From Saprospiraceae bacterium (lineage in GTDB: Bacteria > Bacteroidota > Bacteroidia > Chitinophagales > Saprospiraceae), in assembly GCA_013001595.1 (NCBI GenBank), contig JABDMH010000113.1:1-32344 (forward strand): 32,344 nt of DNA. The letters are read 5' to 3'. Shown piece by piece: positions 16,054 to 24,587 of this stretch. Under the pieces are notes generated by a model. The model saw nothing but the letters and a program-made list of their open reading frames with translations. It ran no database searches and was not told the DNA's origin. A program made the position numbers and the translations under genes. How positions within the stretch are numbered: position 1 is the stretch's first letter; each line of letters begins with the position of its first letter.

Positions 16054-17612
16054 ATGATTCCATCGTCCATTTCAAGATGGGCTATATAGATGTAGGTTCC
16101 AAACCGCAATTCACTGTTTTTATCTCGGCCATTCCATGAGACGCTGCTGACATCTTGACTTTGATCATTCATCTGAAACAAAACACCTCCCCAACGATCG
16201 AAGATGGTAAGGGAATGGATGCGCTTCAGATCGTCACGCCCATAGATTTCGAAGGTTTCGTTGAGCCCATCGCCATTTGGTGAAAATGCTGTGGGTATAT
16301 AGACCTGATAAAGAGACAGCTTTAATCTAATCAAGCTGTCACATCCCAAGCTAGAAGTCAACAATACATCTTCATCGGTAGGCTGATTAAACGTAAAATC
16401 ACCCACACTAATCTCTTGTCCGTCAAAAATTTTCGCTTGCTTAAGATAGACAGTGTCACGAATTTCCCTCAAGTCAAGGGTTATTATGCTGTCACAGCCG
16501 TCAGAAGTTTGCAGTGTGTCATAGTGGACTCCGCCCCTCTCAATCTGTCTTCCTCGATAGACGTAGGGCGTGCCTTCACAGATATGATCACGAATGGTGG
16601 CTGTGGAAACTGGAATGCTATGTATGAAAGCTCTGGTTAGCTTACAAGAATTGGGTCCTTTCAAAAGGACCTGGTAGGCGCCTTCTATTGTAGGCTTATG
16701 GGTGGTTTTAGTTGCTCCAACGATGGCAGCTCCATTTAGATACCACTGGTAAGCGAGGGAATCTCGCTCTGGAAGAGATAAAGCAAAATCCCTGGAGCAG
16801 GGGTTAGCGGTCGGTGAGATGACAAATTCAAACTCTTTTACATCCGCAAGAATAAGGTTGTCGAGAAAATAATAAGGGTTTGCCGTGGCTAAAGCCGGCA
16901 AGCAATCTGGTCCAATGGCAATGGCGTAAATATCTTCACTGGGTGTTACATCAAATTCCCTTTCCTGCCAGCTGTGAGCTCCCGAAGCATAAGTGGAACT
17001 GAGTTTTTTCCATCCTTCTCCATTCGTAGGACAGCCGAAACGATCGTCACCATCACCAAAAGGAAGATTTTTACAATCTGGACTGCCATAAAACACCACA
17101 TTAATTGGAGGGGAGTTTTCCGGGTTCGTGAAACCAATGTGAAATCTCAGTTTGTAGGTGTTGCCTGCGCGTAATGGAGATTTTAGACAGGCGCCAGTGT
17201 ATTCCTTCCAATTCGGATTGGGTTGTTGGCCAAACCTCCCATTCCGAAAGCCAATGCATGCTGCTCCATCTGGAAGCGGTAGCGGGACAGGAAGGTTATC
17301 CCATCCTATCCAGCCGCAAGTATGCAGATAGTCGGTGGTAGCTGCGGATGCCTGAATCCAGGTTTTAGAACAATGCAGACTACTGCGTTCTTGCGGACAA
17401 CAATCATTCTCCTCAAAAGACGCATTGGGAATCAACGATATGGGTTCGGCGACTGGGCAATCGCAGGCGGAATCCTGAAGATCGACCAGTCCATTATTAT
17501 CGTCGTCAATGCCATTGTCACAAATCTCTGCCTGTTGCTGCTGGTCAGGCAGAAAAAAGCACAGAAGGATGGCAAGAATGACAATGGATGAATAATCAGT
17601 AGTTCTAATCAT
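16017..17612 (-). CDS. Secreted multidomain protein with gliding-motility-type (CHU_C) sorting domain
   Basis: A 531-residue type IX secretion cargo. I chose the ATG at 17612 because it gives a clean signal peptide (MIRTTDYSSIVILAILLCFF); the longer reading needs a TTG start and adds charged residues in front. After the signal comes CDNGIDDDNNGLVDLQDSAC, an Asp/Asn-rich motif thought to bind metal in MopE-like proteins. A jelly-roll-like region follows, about residues 60-260 (NASFEENDCC, W-Q-R-F-V), typical of carbohydrate-binding or adhesin folds. Next come an Ig-like segment (LAYQWYLNGAAI) and two repeats containing TSDGCDSIITL and SSLGCDSLIRL. The C-terminal about 90 residues (YIPTAFSPNGDGLNETF...FDRWGGVLF) are the gliding-motility-associated type B sorting domain. 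Probably a surface adhesin or matrix protein; no catalytic site is seen. Confidence 0.88.
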   Translation of the reverse strand: MIRTTDYSSIVILAILLCFFLPDQQQQAEICDNGIDDDNNGLVDLQDSACDCPVAEPISLIPNASFEENDCCPQERSSLHCSKTWIQASAATTDYLHTCGWIGWDNLPVPLPLPDGAACIGFRNGRFGQQPNPNWKEYTGACLKSPLRAGNTYKLRFHIGFTNPENSPPINVVFYGSPDCKNLPFGDGDDRFGCPTNGEGWKKLSSTYASGAHSWQEREFDVTPSEDIYAIAIGPDCLPALATANPYYFLDNLILADVKEFEFVISPTANPCSRDFALSLPERDSLAYQWYLNGAAIVGATKTTHKPTIEGAYQVLLKGPNSCKLTRAFIHSIPVSTATIRDHICEGTPYVYRGRQIERGGVHYDTLQTSDGCDSIITLDLREIRDTVYLKQAKIFDGQEISVGDFTFNQPTDEDVLLTSSLGCDSLIRLKLSLYQVYIPTAFSPNGDGLNETFEIYGRDDLKRIHSLTIFDRWGGVLFQMNDQSQDVSSVSWNGRDKNSELRFGTYIYIAHLEMDDGIIHPRSGSVTILR

Positions 17613-18103
17613 CTTATATCGCTCGTCTTCCAAAATACTGAAATATTGACTCAACGTCTTATCTGAAAGGATTGTTGAGATGGGATTTTGTCCGGATTGG
17701 TAGATTTTCTCCTAAGTGACTTACCATAGACCATCAAATGGATAGGTGTAGGATCTCTGCATAATCTACAGCTGACTTAAGTAGATCTTATTAGGCATGA
17801 CATGTCATGTTTGCAGCTGCTTCCGAGTTTACCGCTTAAACTCGATCGGCACTGATTTTGCATGTACTGTAATTTGCCTCCCTATTCGAAAAATTTTCAT
17901 TCTTGCAAATGGTAGAAATCTTTGCAAGCAAGCTCAAAAAGAGCTACATTTACAGATCAGGAGGTGATGCCAAACTTGGAGTGCTTCCTTGATCCGATCC
18001 ATTTCTTTCTCCGATAGCTTAGTAAATGAAATTCCGTTATGCAAGCATGGGCTCGCAAGATTTCCCCTGCATGCTATATGTGAATTTAAACTACTAATAT
18101 GTC
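17613..18103. other. 491-base divergent spacer rich in palindromes
   Basis: No gene is apparent between the CHU_C cargo gene and the small cargo gene at 18104. The spacer contains a perfect 14-bp palindrome CATGACATGTCATG at 17796-17809 and the 8-bp palindrome ACTTAAGT near 17775. It also contains a perfect 8-bp hairpin CGAGTTTA-CCGCT-TAAACTCG at 17824-17844. An imperfect hairpin (AGCATG...CATGCT, 18044-18075) lies just before the 18104 gene. A promoter is called at 17921-17952. The palindromes are placed where regulators of either divergent gene could bind; this is inference only. Confidence 0.45.
17921..17952 (+). promoter_or_regulatory. Bacteroidota-type promoter for the small cargo gene
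   Basis: TTTG at 17921-17924 and TACATTTA at 17945-17952 are separated by 20 bases. This fits the TTTG / TAnnTTTG promoter layout of Bacteroidota, with one mismatch in the last base. It predicts a transcript start near 17959 and a leader of about 145 bases before the ATG at 18104. The predicted leader starts at AGGAGGTGAT (17959-17968), a ten-base complement of the 16S rRNA 3' end. Confidence 0.45.
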
Positions 18104-18541
18104 ATGAAATACACCACTTACTTAACCCTTTTCTGCCTGTTGTTGACAGGTTCTGTCCATGCCCAATATGGCGATTCCTTAGTGCTTGTGCATGCCGAAT
18201 ATATATCCCAACTTGAAGCTTGGCATCAACCAAATGTTGAGGAGGCAACAAATCCTTTGAGCTTCGATATATCGTCCGCCTTCCTAGATGGTGAAGAAGA
18301 AGTGGCGCTTTTTGACTATGCCGTTTCACCCATGTACTTCACCGACAAATTACAATTGTCACTTCCCTCGGAGGAGAATTTTCATATGGAAATCAAAAAT
18401 GAGCAGGGAGTAACAGTGATGGCCCATAGTCAAATGTTTGGTGATAACCAGCTCAATTTATCTCATCTGGCTCCAGGGGTATATATCATCAAGCTTACCT
18501 GTGCCATGGGTATGGTAAAGGACACGGTGATCAAGATATAG
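18104..18541 (+). CDS. Small secreted protein with type A-like sorting tail
   Basis: A 145-residue exported protein. MKYTTYLTLFCLLLTGSVHA is a clear signal peptide with a probable cut before QYGDS. The middle, about residues 25-70, is acidic and has no recognised domain. The last about 75 residues (QLSLPSEENFHMEIKNEQG, QLNLSHLAPGVYIIKL, KDTVIKI) match the strand pattern of a type IX type A sorting domain, with its characteristic L-PGVY-IKL segment. The protein is therefore little more than a signal, a short acidic linker and a sorting tail, unusually small for such cargo. It ends 31 bases from the convergent hydrolase gene. A candidate promoter and a long structured leader precede it. A lipid-anchored or self-associating surface peptide is possible; function unknown. 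Confidence 0.7.
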   Translation: MKYTTYLTLFCLLLTGSVHAQYGDSLVLVHAEYISQLEAWHQPNVEEATNPLSFDISSAFLDGEEEVALFDYAVSPMYFTDKLQLSLPSEENFHMEIKNEQGVTVMAHSQMFGDNQLNLSHLAPGVYIIKLTCAMGMVKDTVIKI

Positions 18542-18572
18542 AAGCACAGATCTGAACTTATCCATGTACCTG

Positions 18573-19829
18573 TCAGGTCCTGAGCCAACGGTCAAACCAG
18601 TCAAAGGCTTCATTCTGCATGGCAAGATCAAATTTGTGATCACCAGGATGAAATGAACAGCGGTATTGATCTCCTGCATCGGCTTTATCAAAGACTTCCT
18701 GCAGAATTCGATCGGCTCTCTTCATTTCTCCCAGTGTGAAGAGTCCATCCGCTTCATTATTTAGCACCATTATGGGTAGGGGGACGCGCAGACCAAACAA
18801 TTCTGGGAAATCCAATTCCCGTGGTAGGTGCGGAACAAATCCCATCCAGGTATGAGTGTAAGATTTATATAGGACCATATCTCGCCAAGTGGTCATGTAT
18901 CCTACGCAGATGGCACATTTAATCCTATCATCCATACCCCCCAGCATAACCGTGCGCAAACCTCCACCTGACAAACCTCCACATCCCAAATTGTCTTCAT
19001 CAACATCATTTCTTGAGGCAAGCACAGTCAATGCCATCTGGTCCTCTACCAGGTATGCACCTGGCCAAGTGGTTCCTGCCGAGAACAAAGATTTAGCAAC
19101 AATGTGCTCGTGTTCGGCGGCCCAATCATTGTAGGCCTGAATATTTTCAGGGTCTTCAGGATCTTCGTCAGTCAATCCTTTGCGAATGACCGACGGCACA
19201 TCAGAAAGCAGGATCCTTCGACTCGCAAACAAGAAAGCGTCAGCAATCAATACAGCATACCCACGTTTAGCAATTTCATTGGCCCAAGCTTTACCCTCGT
19301 AATATTGGTTTTGGTGAGTTTCCATCAAAGGATGCTGATCATTGGCGGACTTAGTGATTTTTCTGAGACCGAAATACTTATTCGCACCATGATCATGAAG
19401 TGCCAAAATACCAGGGAGGGGTCCCTCGACATTTTTAGGTTTCATAAAAAGAGCATTGGTTGGTGGACCATACGGTAGAGACCACGAAAGCTCTTCGATC
19501 ACAAGATTGTCATACTCGTACTGACGTTCGACGGTTACCTTTGGCAGACCAAGTAGGTCTGGAGCTGCGAGTCGGTCTGAGGCAATCTTTCTCGCCAATG
19601 ATTTCCAGGTACGTAGATCATTATAGGCATCCTGTCGAAAAGAGAATAGAGCTGGTGAATCTTCATCAACCAGATTTGTTGCCCAATTTCCGTAGGAGCC
19701 CAGTAAGTTTATTTCATTCATGGTAGGTAAATCTCTTCTCTGGTTAAAAGATCCTTGTGGCAAAAGGGGGGCAAGTGCTGTCATGCTTATCGTGTATGCA
19801 CTATTTTCCAGAAATGACCTCCTTTTCAT
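18573..19829 (-). CDS. Tat-exported alpha/beta hydrolase (esterase-like)
   Basis: A 418-residue hydrolase. The N-terminus KRRSFLENSAYTISMTAL is a twin-arginine signal (RRSFL), so the protein is probably exported folded. The alpha/beta-hydrolase core shows LPGILALHDHGANKYFG, with an oxyanion-hole-type HDHG. The nucleophile elbow is GCGGLSGGGLRT with Ser287, a candidate acid is in VLNNEADGLF, and HPGDHKFDL carries the late catalytic histidine. This pattern fits the dienelactone hydrolase / acetyl-xylan esterase-like group common in Bacteroidota and Planctomycetes. Substrate is unknown; an acyl or acetyl ester on a carbohydrate is plausible. Only 21 bases separate it from the upstream small exported protein gene at 19851, so the two are probably co-transcribed. 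Confidence 0.8.
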   Translation of the reverse strand: MKRRSFLENSAYTISMTALAPLLPQGSFNQRRDLPTMNEINLLGSYGNWATNLVDEDSPALFSFRQDAYNDLRTWKSLARKIASDRLAAPDLLGLPKVTVERQYEYDNLVIEELSWSLPYGPPTNALFMKPKNVEGPLPGILALHDHGANKYFGLRKITKSANDQHPLMETHQNQYYEGKAWANEIAKRGYAVLIADAFLFASRRILLSDVPSVIRKGLTDEDPEDPENIQAYNDWAAEHEHIVAKSLFSAGTTWPGAYLVEDQMALTVLASRNDVDEDNLGCGGLSGGGLRTVMLGGMDDRIKCAICVGYMTTWRDMVLYKSYTHTWMGFVPHLPRELDFPELFGLRVPLPIMVLNNEADGLFTLGEMKRADRILQEVFDKADAGDQYRCSFHPGDHKFDLAMQNEAFDWFDRWLRT

Positions 19830-19850
19830 TAGTTGGTTTTTATTAATTAC

Positions 19851-20327
19851 TCAACGTGTCTGAATATTTTTTCCCTTGACGATCCAACTTCCAAAATCAT
19901 TCACCAAGGAAAACAATCCTTGCCATGTCCGATCTCCTTCCTGCAGCATACAACTCATGAGAATGCTGGCCTCCTGGTCACCGAGAAAGCGATAGGTCAG
20001 AATCGTCAGGTGCCTTCCCTGTAGTCCATACTGACTGGCTTCACCTTCGGTCATGATTTGTACAGGTCTGCTCAAGAATGTCAGGTCATGATTTTGCAAA
20101 TCATATAGCAGCTCATTACTGAAGCCGCCCGATGCTGCAATCTTTCGATCGTTGGGTCTCATCAACACTAAAGCTGGGCCACCAGAGACTTCTGCTTGAA
20201 ACACTGGATCTACTTCAGGAAGTTCGGTGATGGCGTCCAAAATTGCGATTAGATCCTCCTTGGTTTGAGATGTTGCTAGACTAGGCAGCATTAGCAATGA
20301 AAATAGGAATACAACAGCTCTCTTCAT
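19851..20327 (-). CDS. Small exported protein, unknown function, in operon with hydrolase
   Basis: A 158-residue protein with a clear signal peptide, MKRAVVFLFSLLMLPSLATS, probably cut before QTKED. The mature part alternates short strands and helices (PALVLMRPNDRKIAASGG, RHLTILTYRFLGDQEASIL), ends in DFGSWIVKGKNIQTR and is too short for an enzyme core with recognisable motifs. I do not recognise a family, and no lipobox or sorting domain is present, so it is probably periplasmic. It is the first gene of a likely two-gene unit with the Tat-exported hydrolase 21 bases downstream, which suggests a shared role. A minus-strand TACCTTTT just upstream is one base off the TAnnTTTG box but sits very close to the ATG. 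Confidence 0.62.
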   Translation of the reverse strand: MKRAVVFLFSLLMLPSLATSQTKEDLIAILDAITELPEVDPVFQAEVSGGPALVLMRPNDRKIAASGGFSNELLYDLQNHDLTFLSRPVQIMTEGEASQYGLQGRHLTILTYRFLGDQEASILMSCMLQEGDRTWQGLFSLVNDFGSWIVKGKNIQTR

Positions 20328-20491
20328 TTCGAAAAGGTACGGAAAAGGATGAATTCAAGATTTGAATTTGGAATGATTTGAAGTCTCAATCAAATAATAT
20401 ATGGTCTTCATGGTACATTTTGACATATCGAGTTGAGCTTCCAACTTAAACAACTTACTCATCAATTCCTCATTGAGGTCAATATGCTAAG

Positions 20492-22798
20492 CTAAAGGTT
20501 GAGCCAGTAGGTAACCTTAGCAACGAGTGACCGGTTGCGCGAGCTGAATTGGCTAAACGGGTCTGTGAGATAGTTGTCCGTATAGACCAAGAAGAAATCT
20601 GATACAGGTTGAAACCTCCACTGAAACCGAGTATTAATGTTTAAATTATCAAATTGACTATTGTACTGCACGAAAGTGGTGAGAAATATGGACTTGGTAA
20701 ATGTGAGATCTACACGAGGACCTACGAGCCACACGTTGGCCGGTCTAAAAGGAGCCGCAAGTTTGAGGTGATTAATTCCATAATCTATCGACACAAAACC
20801 GAGTGGTTGATAACGATAGGTCAAACTTCCCTCTAGACCTAGTCTGGAACCATTGAAAAACTGACCGAAAGTAGGTGTGACTTCAAAGGACATCTTTTTT
20901 CGGCGATCTGACCGATAACTCAGCGATAGGCTATTGTAAGTATAAGCTGATCCGGCAGGAAGGTATATGACTTCCTCTTGCGATCTGGTGGGATCAAAGT
21001 CATTCAATAGAAAGACATAAGTGTGGTTGAACTCTGCTGATCCACGACTATTATCTGCAAATTCAAAACTCCATTCGGCTTCCAATTCTCTGTCGGATAA
21101 TCCATACTTTGGTAATAAAGTGTTTCCATCGGCACCGGCCTTATAGATGTGCCGATAGTCCAAGGCTATGTCATGGTTGTTTAGCCAGTGATTCTTTGGG
21201 TAAAAGAAAAGCTGTACCTCTGGGCTAATGCTCATGATATCTCGTCTTGGGACAAATCCTAATTCTGCATCAAATCCTTCTCCGATAAAGAGCTGTGCCA
21301 ACTCCAAGCGGTAGCGATATTTAAGATATTGGACTTGAAAACTGTAGGTATATTTGTCTTCGACTTCCACAGGACTAAACAGTTGATGGTAGAATAACTT
21401 GCCTGTCCACTTATTGTCAGGAGTTGCAAGTCGATACTCAAATCCCAGCATTCTATTGAAGCTATGAAAATCACCGCTTGAGCTCTCTGCTCTAGTGGCT
21501 TGTTTGTTCACAAACATGAAAGCTAAATTGGAGCGACTAAAGACTTGTTGCTGTAGGGTGGTCACGGTATAATTGAATCCGGGCAATCCACTCTGGGATT
21601 GTTTTTCAGCCTGCATATTTAAGAAGCCGATTCGCAGGTTATCATTTAGTTTGCCGCTGAGACGTGCCCCATATAGGATTTTATTTTGCACATTTTGTCC
21701 TGTCATCGAATCTATTGACACCCCAATACGACGAGAAAAGAATGGGTTTACCCTCCGATTGCCAAAACTGGAAAAAAGGTCTGCGTTTTCAAGGAAGAAT
21801 TGTCGTTTTTCCGGCAGGCGTATTTCGAATCGATCGAGATTGATGACTTGGTCGTCAACTTCCACTTGTGAGAAATCGGGATTAATGGTTAAGTCTAGGT
21901 TTAATCCAGAGGTCACCCCGATTTTGGCGTCTGCCCCAATGCCAGTATTCCATTGGGCATTTGCTTGCAATGGATTTTCAAAATCACGAAATGAACCGGC
22001 AGTGGCATAGGGAATAACTGAAAAATTACTTCCAGGCTTCCCCAATGGTTCATCCCAGATCATATTGCCCATATGACCAAGATCCATGATGATTTGATTC
22101 TGCGGAATGCGGTACCAACTAGAAATTTCATTGACCTGAGTATCATAGCGGTAGCTGTTGAAACGCCATTGTATATCTCCCTTCTGAAAGCGTAAAGTTT
22201 TGAAAGGTATTGCAAACTCGGCGATCCAATGGTCTTTGTAAATCTTTGCTTGGCCACTCCATTTATTATCCCATGATTCCGCAAAATCTTGACGCATTCT
22301 TCCTCCATTAGCAATAAGCGCCTCTCGACGCACACCGTATGGATTCATACCGAATAAGAAGGCATTGGTTTCATCATTATACGTGTCAAAGAGAATACTT
22401 ATGTTATCATTTCCACTAAAAAGATAATCTCGTCTCAAAGAGGGAATAACGAAACCACGATCATTGCTGTAGCATTTTACACCCACGTACAGTTGCTGAT
22501 CATCATAGGTAAAATAGATCTCTGTCTGGTGTTCTGCTAGTACGCTATCTGAAGGAAAGTTTTGCCAAAAGTTGATCGCTGGAACACCGGTGTACCAAGC
22601 AGCCTCCGTGAGTGCACCATCGATGGTGATCTTGTCTTTCGTGCGCATAATTCGGATGTCAGATTTCTCATCCATCAATTGCCCTTCGTTACTAAAAGAA
22701 GTTTGACCGAATGCATTAAATAGGCAGCCAATAAATAGGACAATCATCAGGCTGTTTCGTGAGCATGTAGCTAAGTGAGCGTAATGATGTTGATACAT
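20492..22798 (-). CDS. DUF5916 outer-membrane barrel protein with CBM9-like domain
   Basis: About 768 residues from the ATG at 22798, eight bases after the folD stop. Longer readings run into folD and lack family similarity. The signal peptide includes SLMIVLFIGCLFNAFGQ. The next about 200 residues form a family-9-like carbohydrate-binding domain (KITIDGALTEAAWYTG, DDQQLYVGVKCYS, WIAEFAIPFKTLRF). The remainder is a beta-barrel-like DUF5916 region, opening with FSVIPYATAG and DLTINPDFSQVEVDDQVINL, a hallmark of this family. It continues with many alternating strands and ends in the aromatic terminus VTYWLNL, typical of an outer-membrane protein. DUF5916 proteins are widespread in Bacteroidota and their role is poorly known; binding or import of a polysaccharide fragment or other ligand is inferred. 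It is likely co-transcribed with folD. Confidence 0.85.
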   Translation of the reverse strand: MYQHHYAHLATCSRNSLMIVLFIGCLFNAFGQTSFSNEGQLMDEKSDIRIMRTKDKITIDGALTEAAWYTGVPAINFWQNFPSDSVLAEHQTEIYFTYDDQQLYVGVKCYSNDRGFVIPSLRRDYLFSGNDNISILFDTYNDETNAFLFGMNPYGVRREALIANGGRMRQDFAESWDNKWSGQAKIYKDHWIAEFAIPFKTLRFQKGDIQWRFNSYRYDTQVNEISSWYRIPQNQIIMDLGHMGNMIWDEPLGKPGSNFSVIPYATAGSFRDFENPLQANAQWNTGIGADAKIGVTSGLNLDLTINPDFSQVEVDDQVINLDRFEIRLPEKRQFFLENADLFSSFGNRRVNPFFSRRIGVSIDSMTGQNVQNKILYGARLSGKLNDNLRIGFLNMQAEKQSQSGLPGFNYTVTTLQQQVFSRSNLAFMFVNKQATRAESSSGDFHSFNRMLGFEYRLATPDNKWTGKLFYHQLFSPVEVEDKYTYSFQVQYLKYRYRLELAQLFIGEGFDAELGFVPRRDIMSISPEVQLFFYPKNHWLNNHDIALDYRHIYKAGADGNTLLPKYGLSDRELEAEWSFEFADNSRGSAEFNHTYVFLLNDFDPTRSQEEVIYLPAGSAYTYNSLSLSYRSDRRKKMSFEVTPTFGQFFNGSRLGLEGSLTYRYQPLGFVSIDYGINHLKLAAPFRPANVWLVGPRVDLTFTKSIFLTTFVQYNSQFDNLNINTRFQWRFQPVSDFFLVYTDNYLTDPFSQFSSRNRSLVAKVTYWLNL

Positions 22799-22806
22799 AG
22801 AGGAAC

Positions 22807-23688
22807 TCAGGCGTATATCTCCTTTTGAGAAGCTTTCAAGGTATTCATTAAAAGAGAGGTTACTGTCATTGGACCGACACCCCCGGGAACAGGCGTTATG
22901 AAGCTGCATTTTTCGGCCACCTCATCGAAATGCACATCTCCCACTAATCGATAGCCGCGTTTACGTGATTCGTCTTCGACGCGATTGATGCCGACATCAA
23001 TGACAACAGCGCCTTCTTTGATCATTGAGGCATCAATAAAGTGTGGAATACCGATAGCCGCAATGACAATATCACCTTCACGGATGACAGCACCAATATC
23101 CTTGGTACGGCTGTGGGTCAACGTTACCGTGCAATTGCCAGGAGAAGCTTTGCGAGAAAGGAGGATGCTAATCGGTGTACCCACAATATTCGACCTTCCA
23201 ACAACTACACAATGTTTGCCGGAGGTTTCGATTTCTGCTCGTTCTAGCATCTGTAGGATGCCAAACGGAGTGGCCGGCAAATAGCTGGGGAGGCCCTGAG
23301 CCATTCTTCCCACATTAATTGGGTGGAAGCCGTCTACATCTTTTCGATGATCGATGGCAAGCGTAATTTTGCTCTCATCAATATGTTGGGGCAGCGGCAA
23401 TTGTACAATAAACCCATCGATATCAGGATTGTCGTTCAGGTCCGCAACAATATCAAGCAACTCAGATTCGGATATGCCATCATCTTTTTTGATCAGGGTG
23501 GATTCAAAACCACATCGATGGCAAGAATTTACCTTACTCTTGACGTAGGACTGACTAGCAGGATCATCTCCCACCAGGACGGCAGCCAAGTGTGGCACAT
23601 TTCCACCTTGAGCTTTTATTTGAGCAACTTGCTCTGCAATTTCATCTTTAATTCTGGCAGATAAAGCCTTGCCATCCAATAACTTCAT
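22807..23688 (-). CDS. folD: Bifunctional methylenetetrahydrofolate dehydrogenase / cyclohydrolase
   Basis: A 293-residue FolD of normal length that interconverts 5,10-methylene-, methenyl- and 10-formyl-tetrahydrofolate and supplies one-carbon units for purine, thymidylate and formyl-Met synthesis. Visible motifs are QSYVKSK with the catalytic Lys52, GFIVQLPLPQHID, DVDGFHPINVGR, the NADP-binding VVGRSNIVGTP and PVPGGVGPMT near the C-terminus. It begins MKLLDGKALSARIKDEI, a standard start. It is divergent from prmA, with 49 bases between the two ATGs, and is followed after eight bases by the DUF5916 gene, a surprising operon partner. Confidence 0.96.
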   Translation of the reverse strand: MKLLDGKALSARIKDEIAEQVAQIKAQGGNVPHLAAVLVGDDPASQSYVKSKVNSCHRCGFESTLIKKDDGISESELLDIVADLNDNPDIDGFIVQLPLPQHIDESKITLAIDHRKDVDGFHPINVGRMAQGLPSYLPATPFGILQMLERAEIETSGKHCVVVGRSNIVGTPISILLSRKASPGNCTVTLTHSRTKDIGAVIREGDIVIAAIGIPHFIDASMIKEGAVVIDVGINRVEDESRKRGYRLVGDVHFDEVAEKCSFITPVPGGVGPMTVTSLLMNTLKASQKEIYA

Positions 23689-23737
23689 ATTATCAATTCT
23701 TATGGAGGGTAAAAGTACTAATAACTATGTTTGTCAT

Positions 23738-24562
23738 ATGTATACACAGTTTTCTTTTCAAGTACCCGAACATGAAAAAGAGTCTTTTTTAGCTGCCATA
23801 GTGGATCTACCCTTTGCTGCCTTTGAGGAAACCGATCAAGGCTTCATTTCCGCACTTGAAATCAATCAGGTTGATGAGAGACTGCTTTCGTATTTGGATG
23901 AAATGCAGCGAAGTATTCCTTTTGCATTTCATACCGATGACCTGCCACAGGAGAATTGGAATGCGATATGGGAGTCCTCTTTTGAAGAAATCTTGATCGA
24001 TGATTTCTGCCAAATCAGAGCTCCATTTCATGCACTTAACCCAATGGTCAGGCATCACATATTAATCGAACCTAGGATGGCATTTGGTACCGGACATCAT
24101 GAAACCACCAGGTTAGTGATCCGTGCCTTGCAACATCTGGGTATGCATCAAATGAGTGTGTGTGATTTTGGCTCTGGCACAGGTATTCTTGCGATCTTGT
24201 CTGATAAGATGGGTGCTCATCAAGTCCACGCTATTGAGCATGATCGCATAGCCTATGCCAACCTGGTGGAAAATATTGATCTAAACGACTGCAGTGGCAT
24301 TCAAGCCAGATTGGGAGATAATCTCAGCACTATAGATCTAGCGTCCATAGATTGCTTATTAGTAAACATCACCAGAAATGTGATTCTTCACCACTTAGAG
24401 CATATGGTAGCCGTGCTCTCTCCACAAGGACAGCTGATTACCTCGGGATTTCTGCAGAAGGATAGCCGTGCCATCCTCGGTGCTGCCACATCACTGGATC
24501 TGAAGTTGTTGGATTCTTATACAGAAAATGATTGGGTATGCCATCGTTTTGAACGAGGGTGA
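23738..24562 (+). CDS. prmA: Ribosomal protein L11 methyltransferase
   Basis: A 274-residue SAM-dependent methyltransferase that trimethylates ribosomal protein L11. I chose the ATG at 23738 (MYTQFSFQVPEHEKESF). Earlier in-frame starts (TTG 23669, ATG 23702) run into the folD coding region or spacer and lack similarity. An N-terminal ferredoxin-like substrate domain, about residues 1-95, precedes the methyltransferase fold. The fold has RMAFGTGHHETT (residues 113-124, a PrmA signature), the SAM-binding VCDFGSGTGILAI (141-153), an acidic ribose contact in AIEHDRIAY, and LLVNITRNVIL replacing the usual NI-AN-L motif. It converges with maf, leaving 25 bases between the stops. Not essential in many bacteria, but highly conserved. 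Confidence 0.92.
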   Translation: MYTQFSFQVPEHEKESFLAAIVDLPFAAFEETDQGFISALEINQVDERLLSYLDEMQRSIPFAFHTDDLPQENWNAIWESSFEEILIDDFCQIRAPFHALNPMVRHHILIEPRMAFGTGHHETTRLVIRALQHLGMHQMSVCDFGSGTGILAILSDKMGAHQVHAIEHDRIAYANLVENIDLNDCSGIQARLGDNLSTIDLASIDCLLVNITRNVILHHLEHMVAVLSPQGQLITSGFLQKDSRAILGAATSLDLKLLDSYTENDWVCHRFERG

Positions 24563-24587
24563 ATGCAGCTAAAACGAGTAAACATGA

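Noticed and set aside
21573-22010. 145-codon open frame on the plus strand, inside the DUF5916 gene
   Set aside because: It lies antisense within a well-supported barrel gene; the composition is arginine/serine-rich shadow coding with no family resemblance.
22799-22909. N-terminal extension of the DUF5916 protein into folD
   Set aside because: It would overlap the conserved folD end by about 100 bases and precede the signal peptide with unrelated residues.
23726-23733. TATGTTTG as a prmA promoter box
   Set aside because: An exact box, but only four bases before the preferred ATG and without a -33 partner; it would imply a leaderless message and may be chance.
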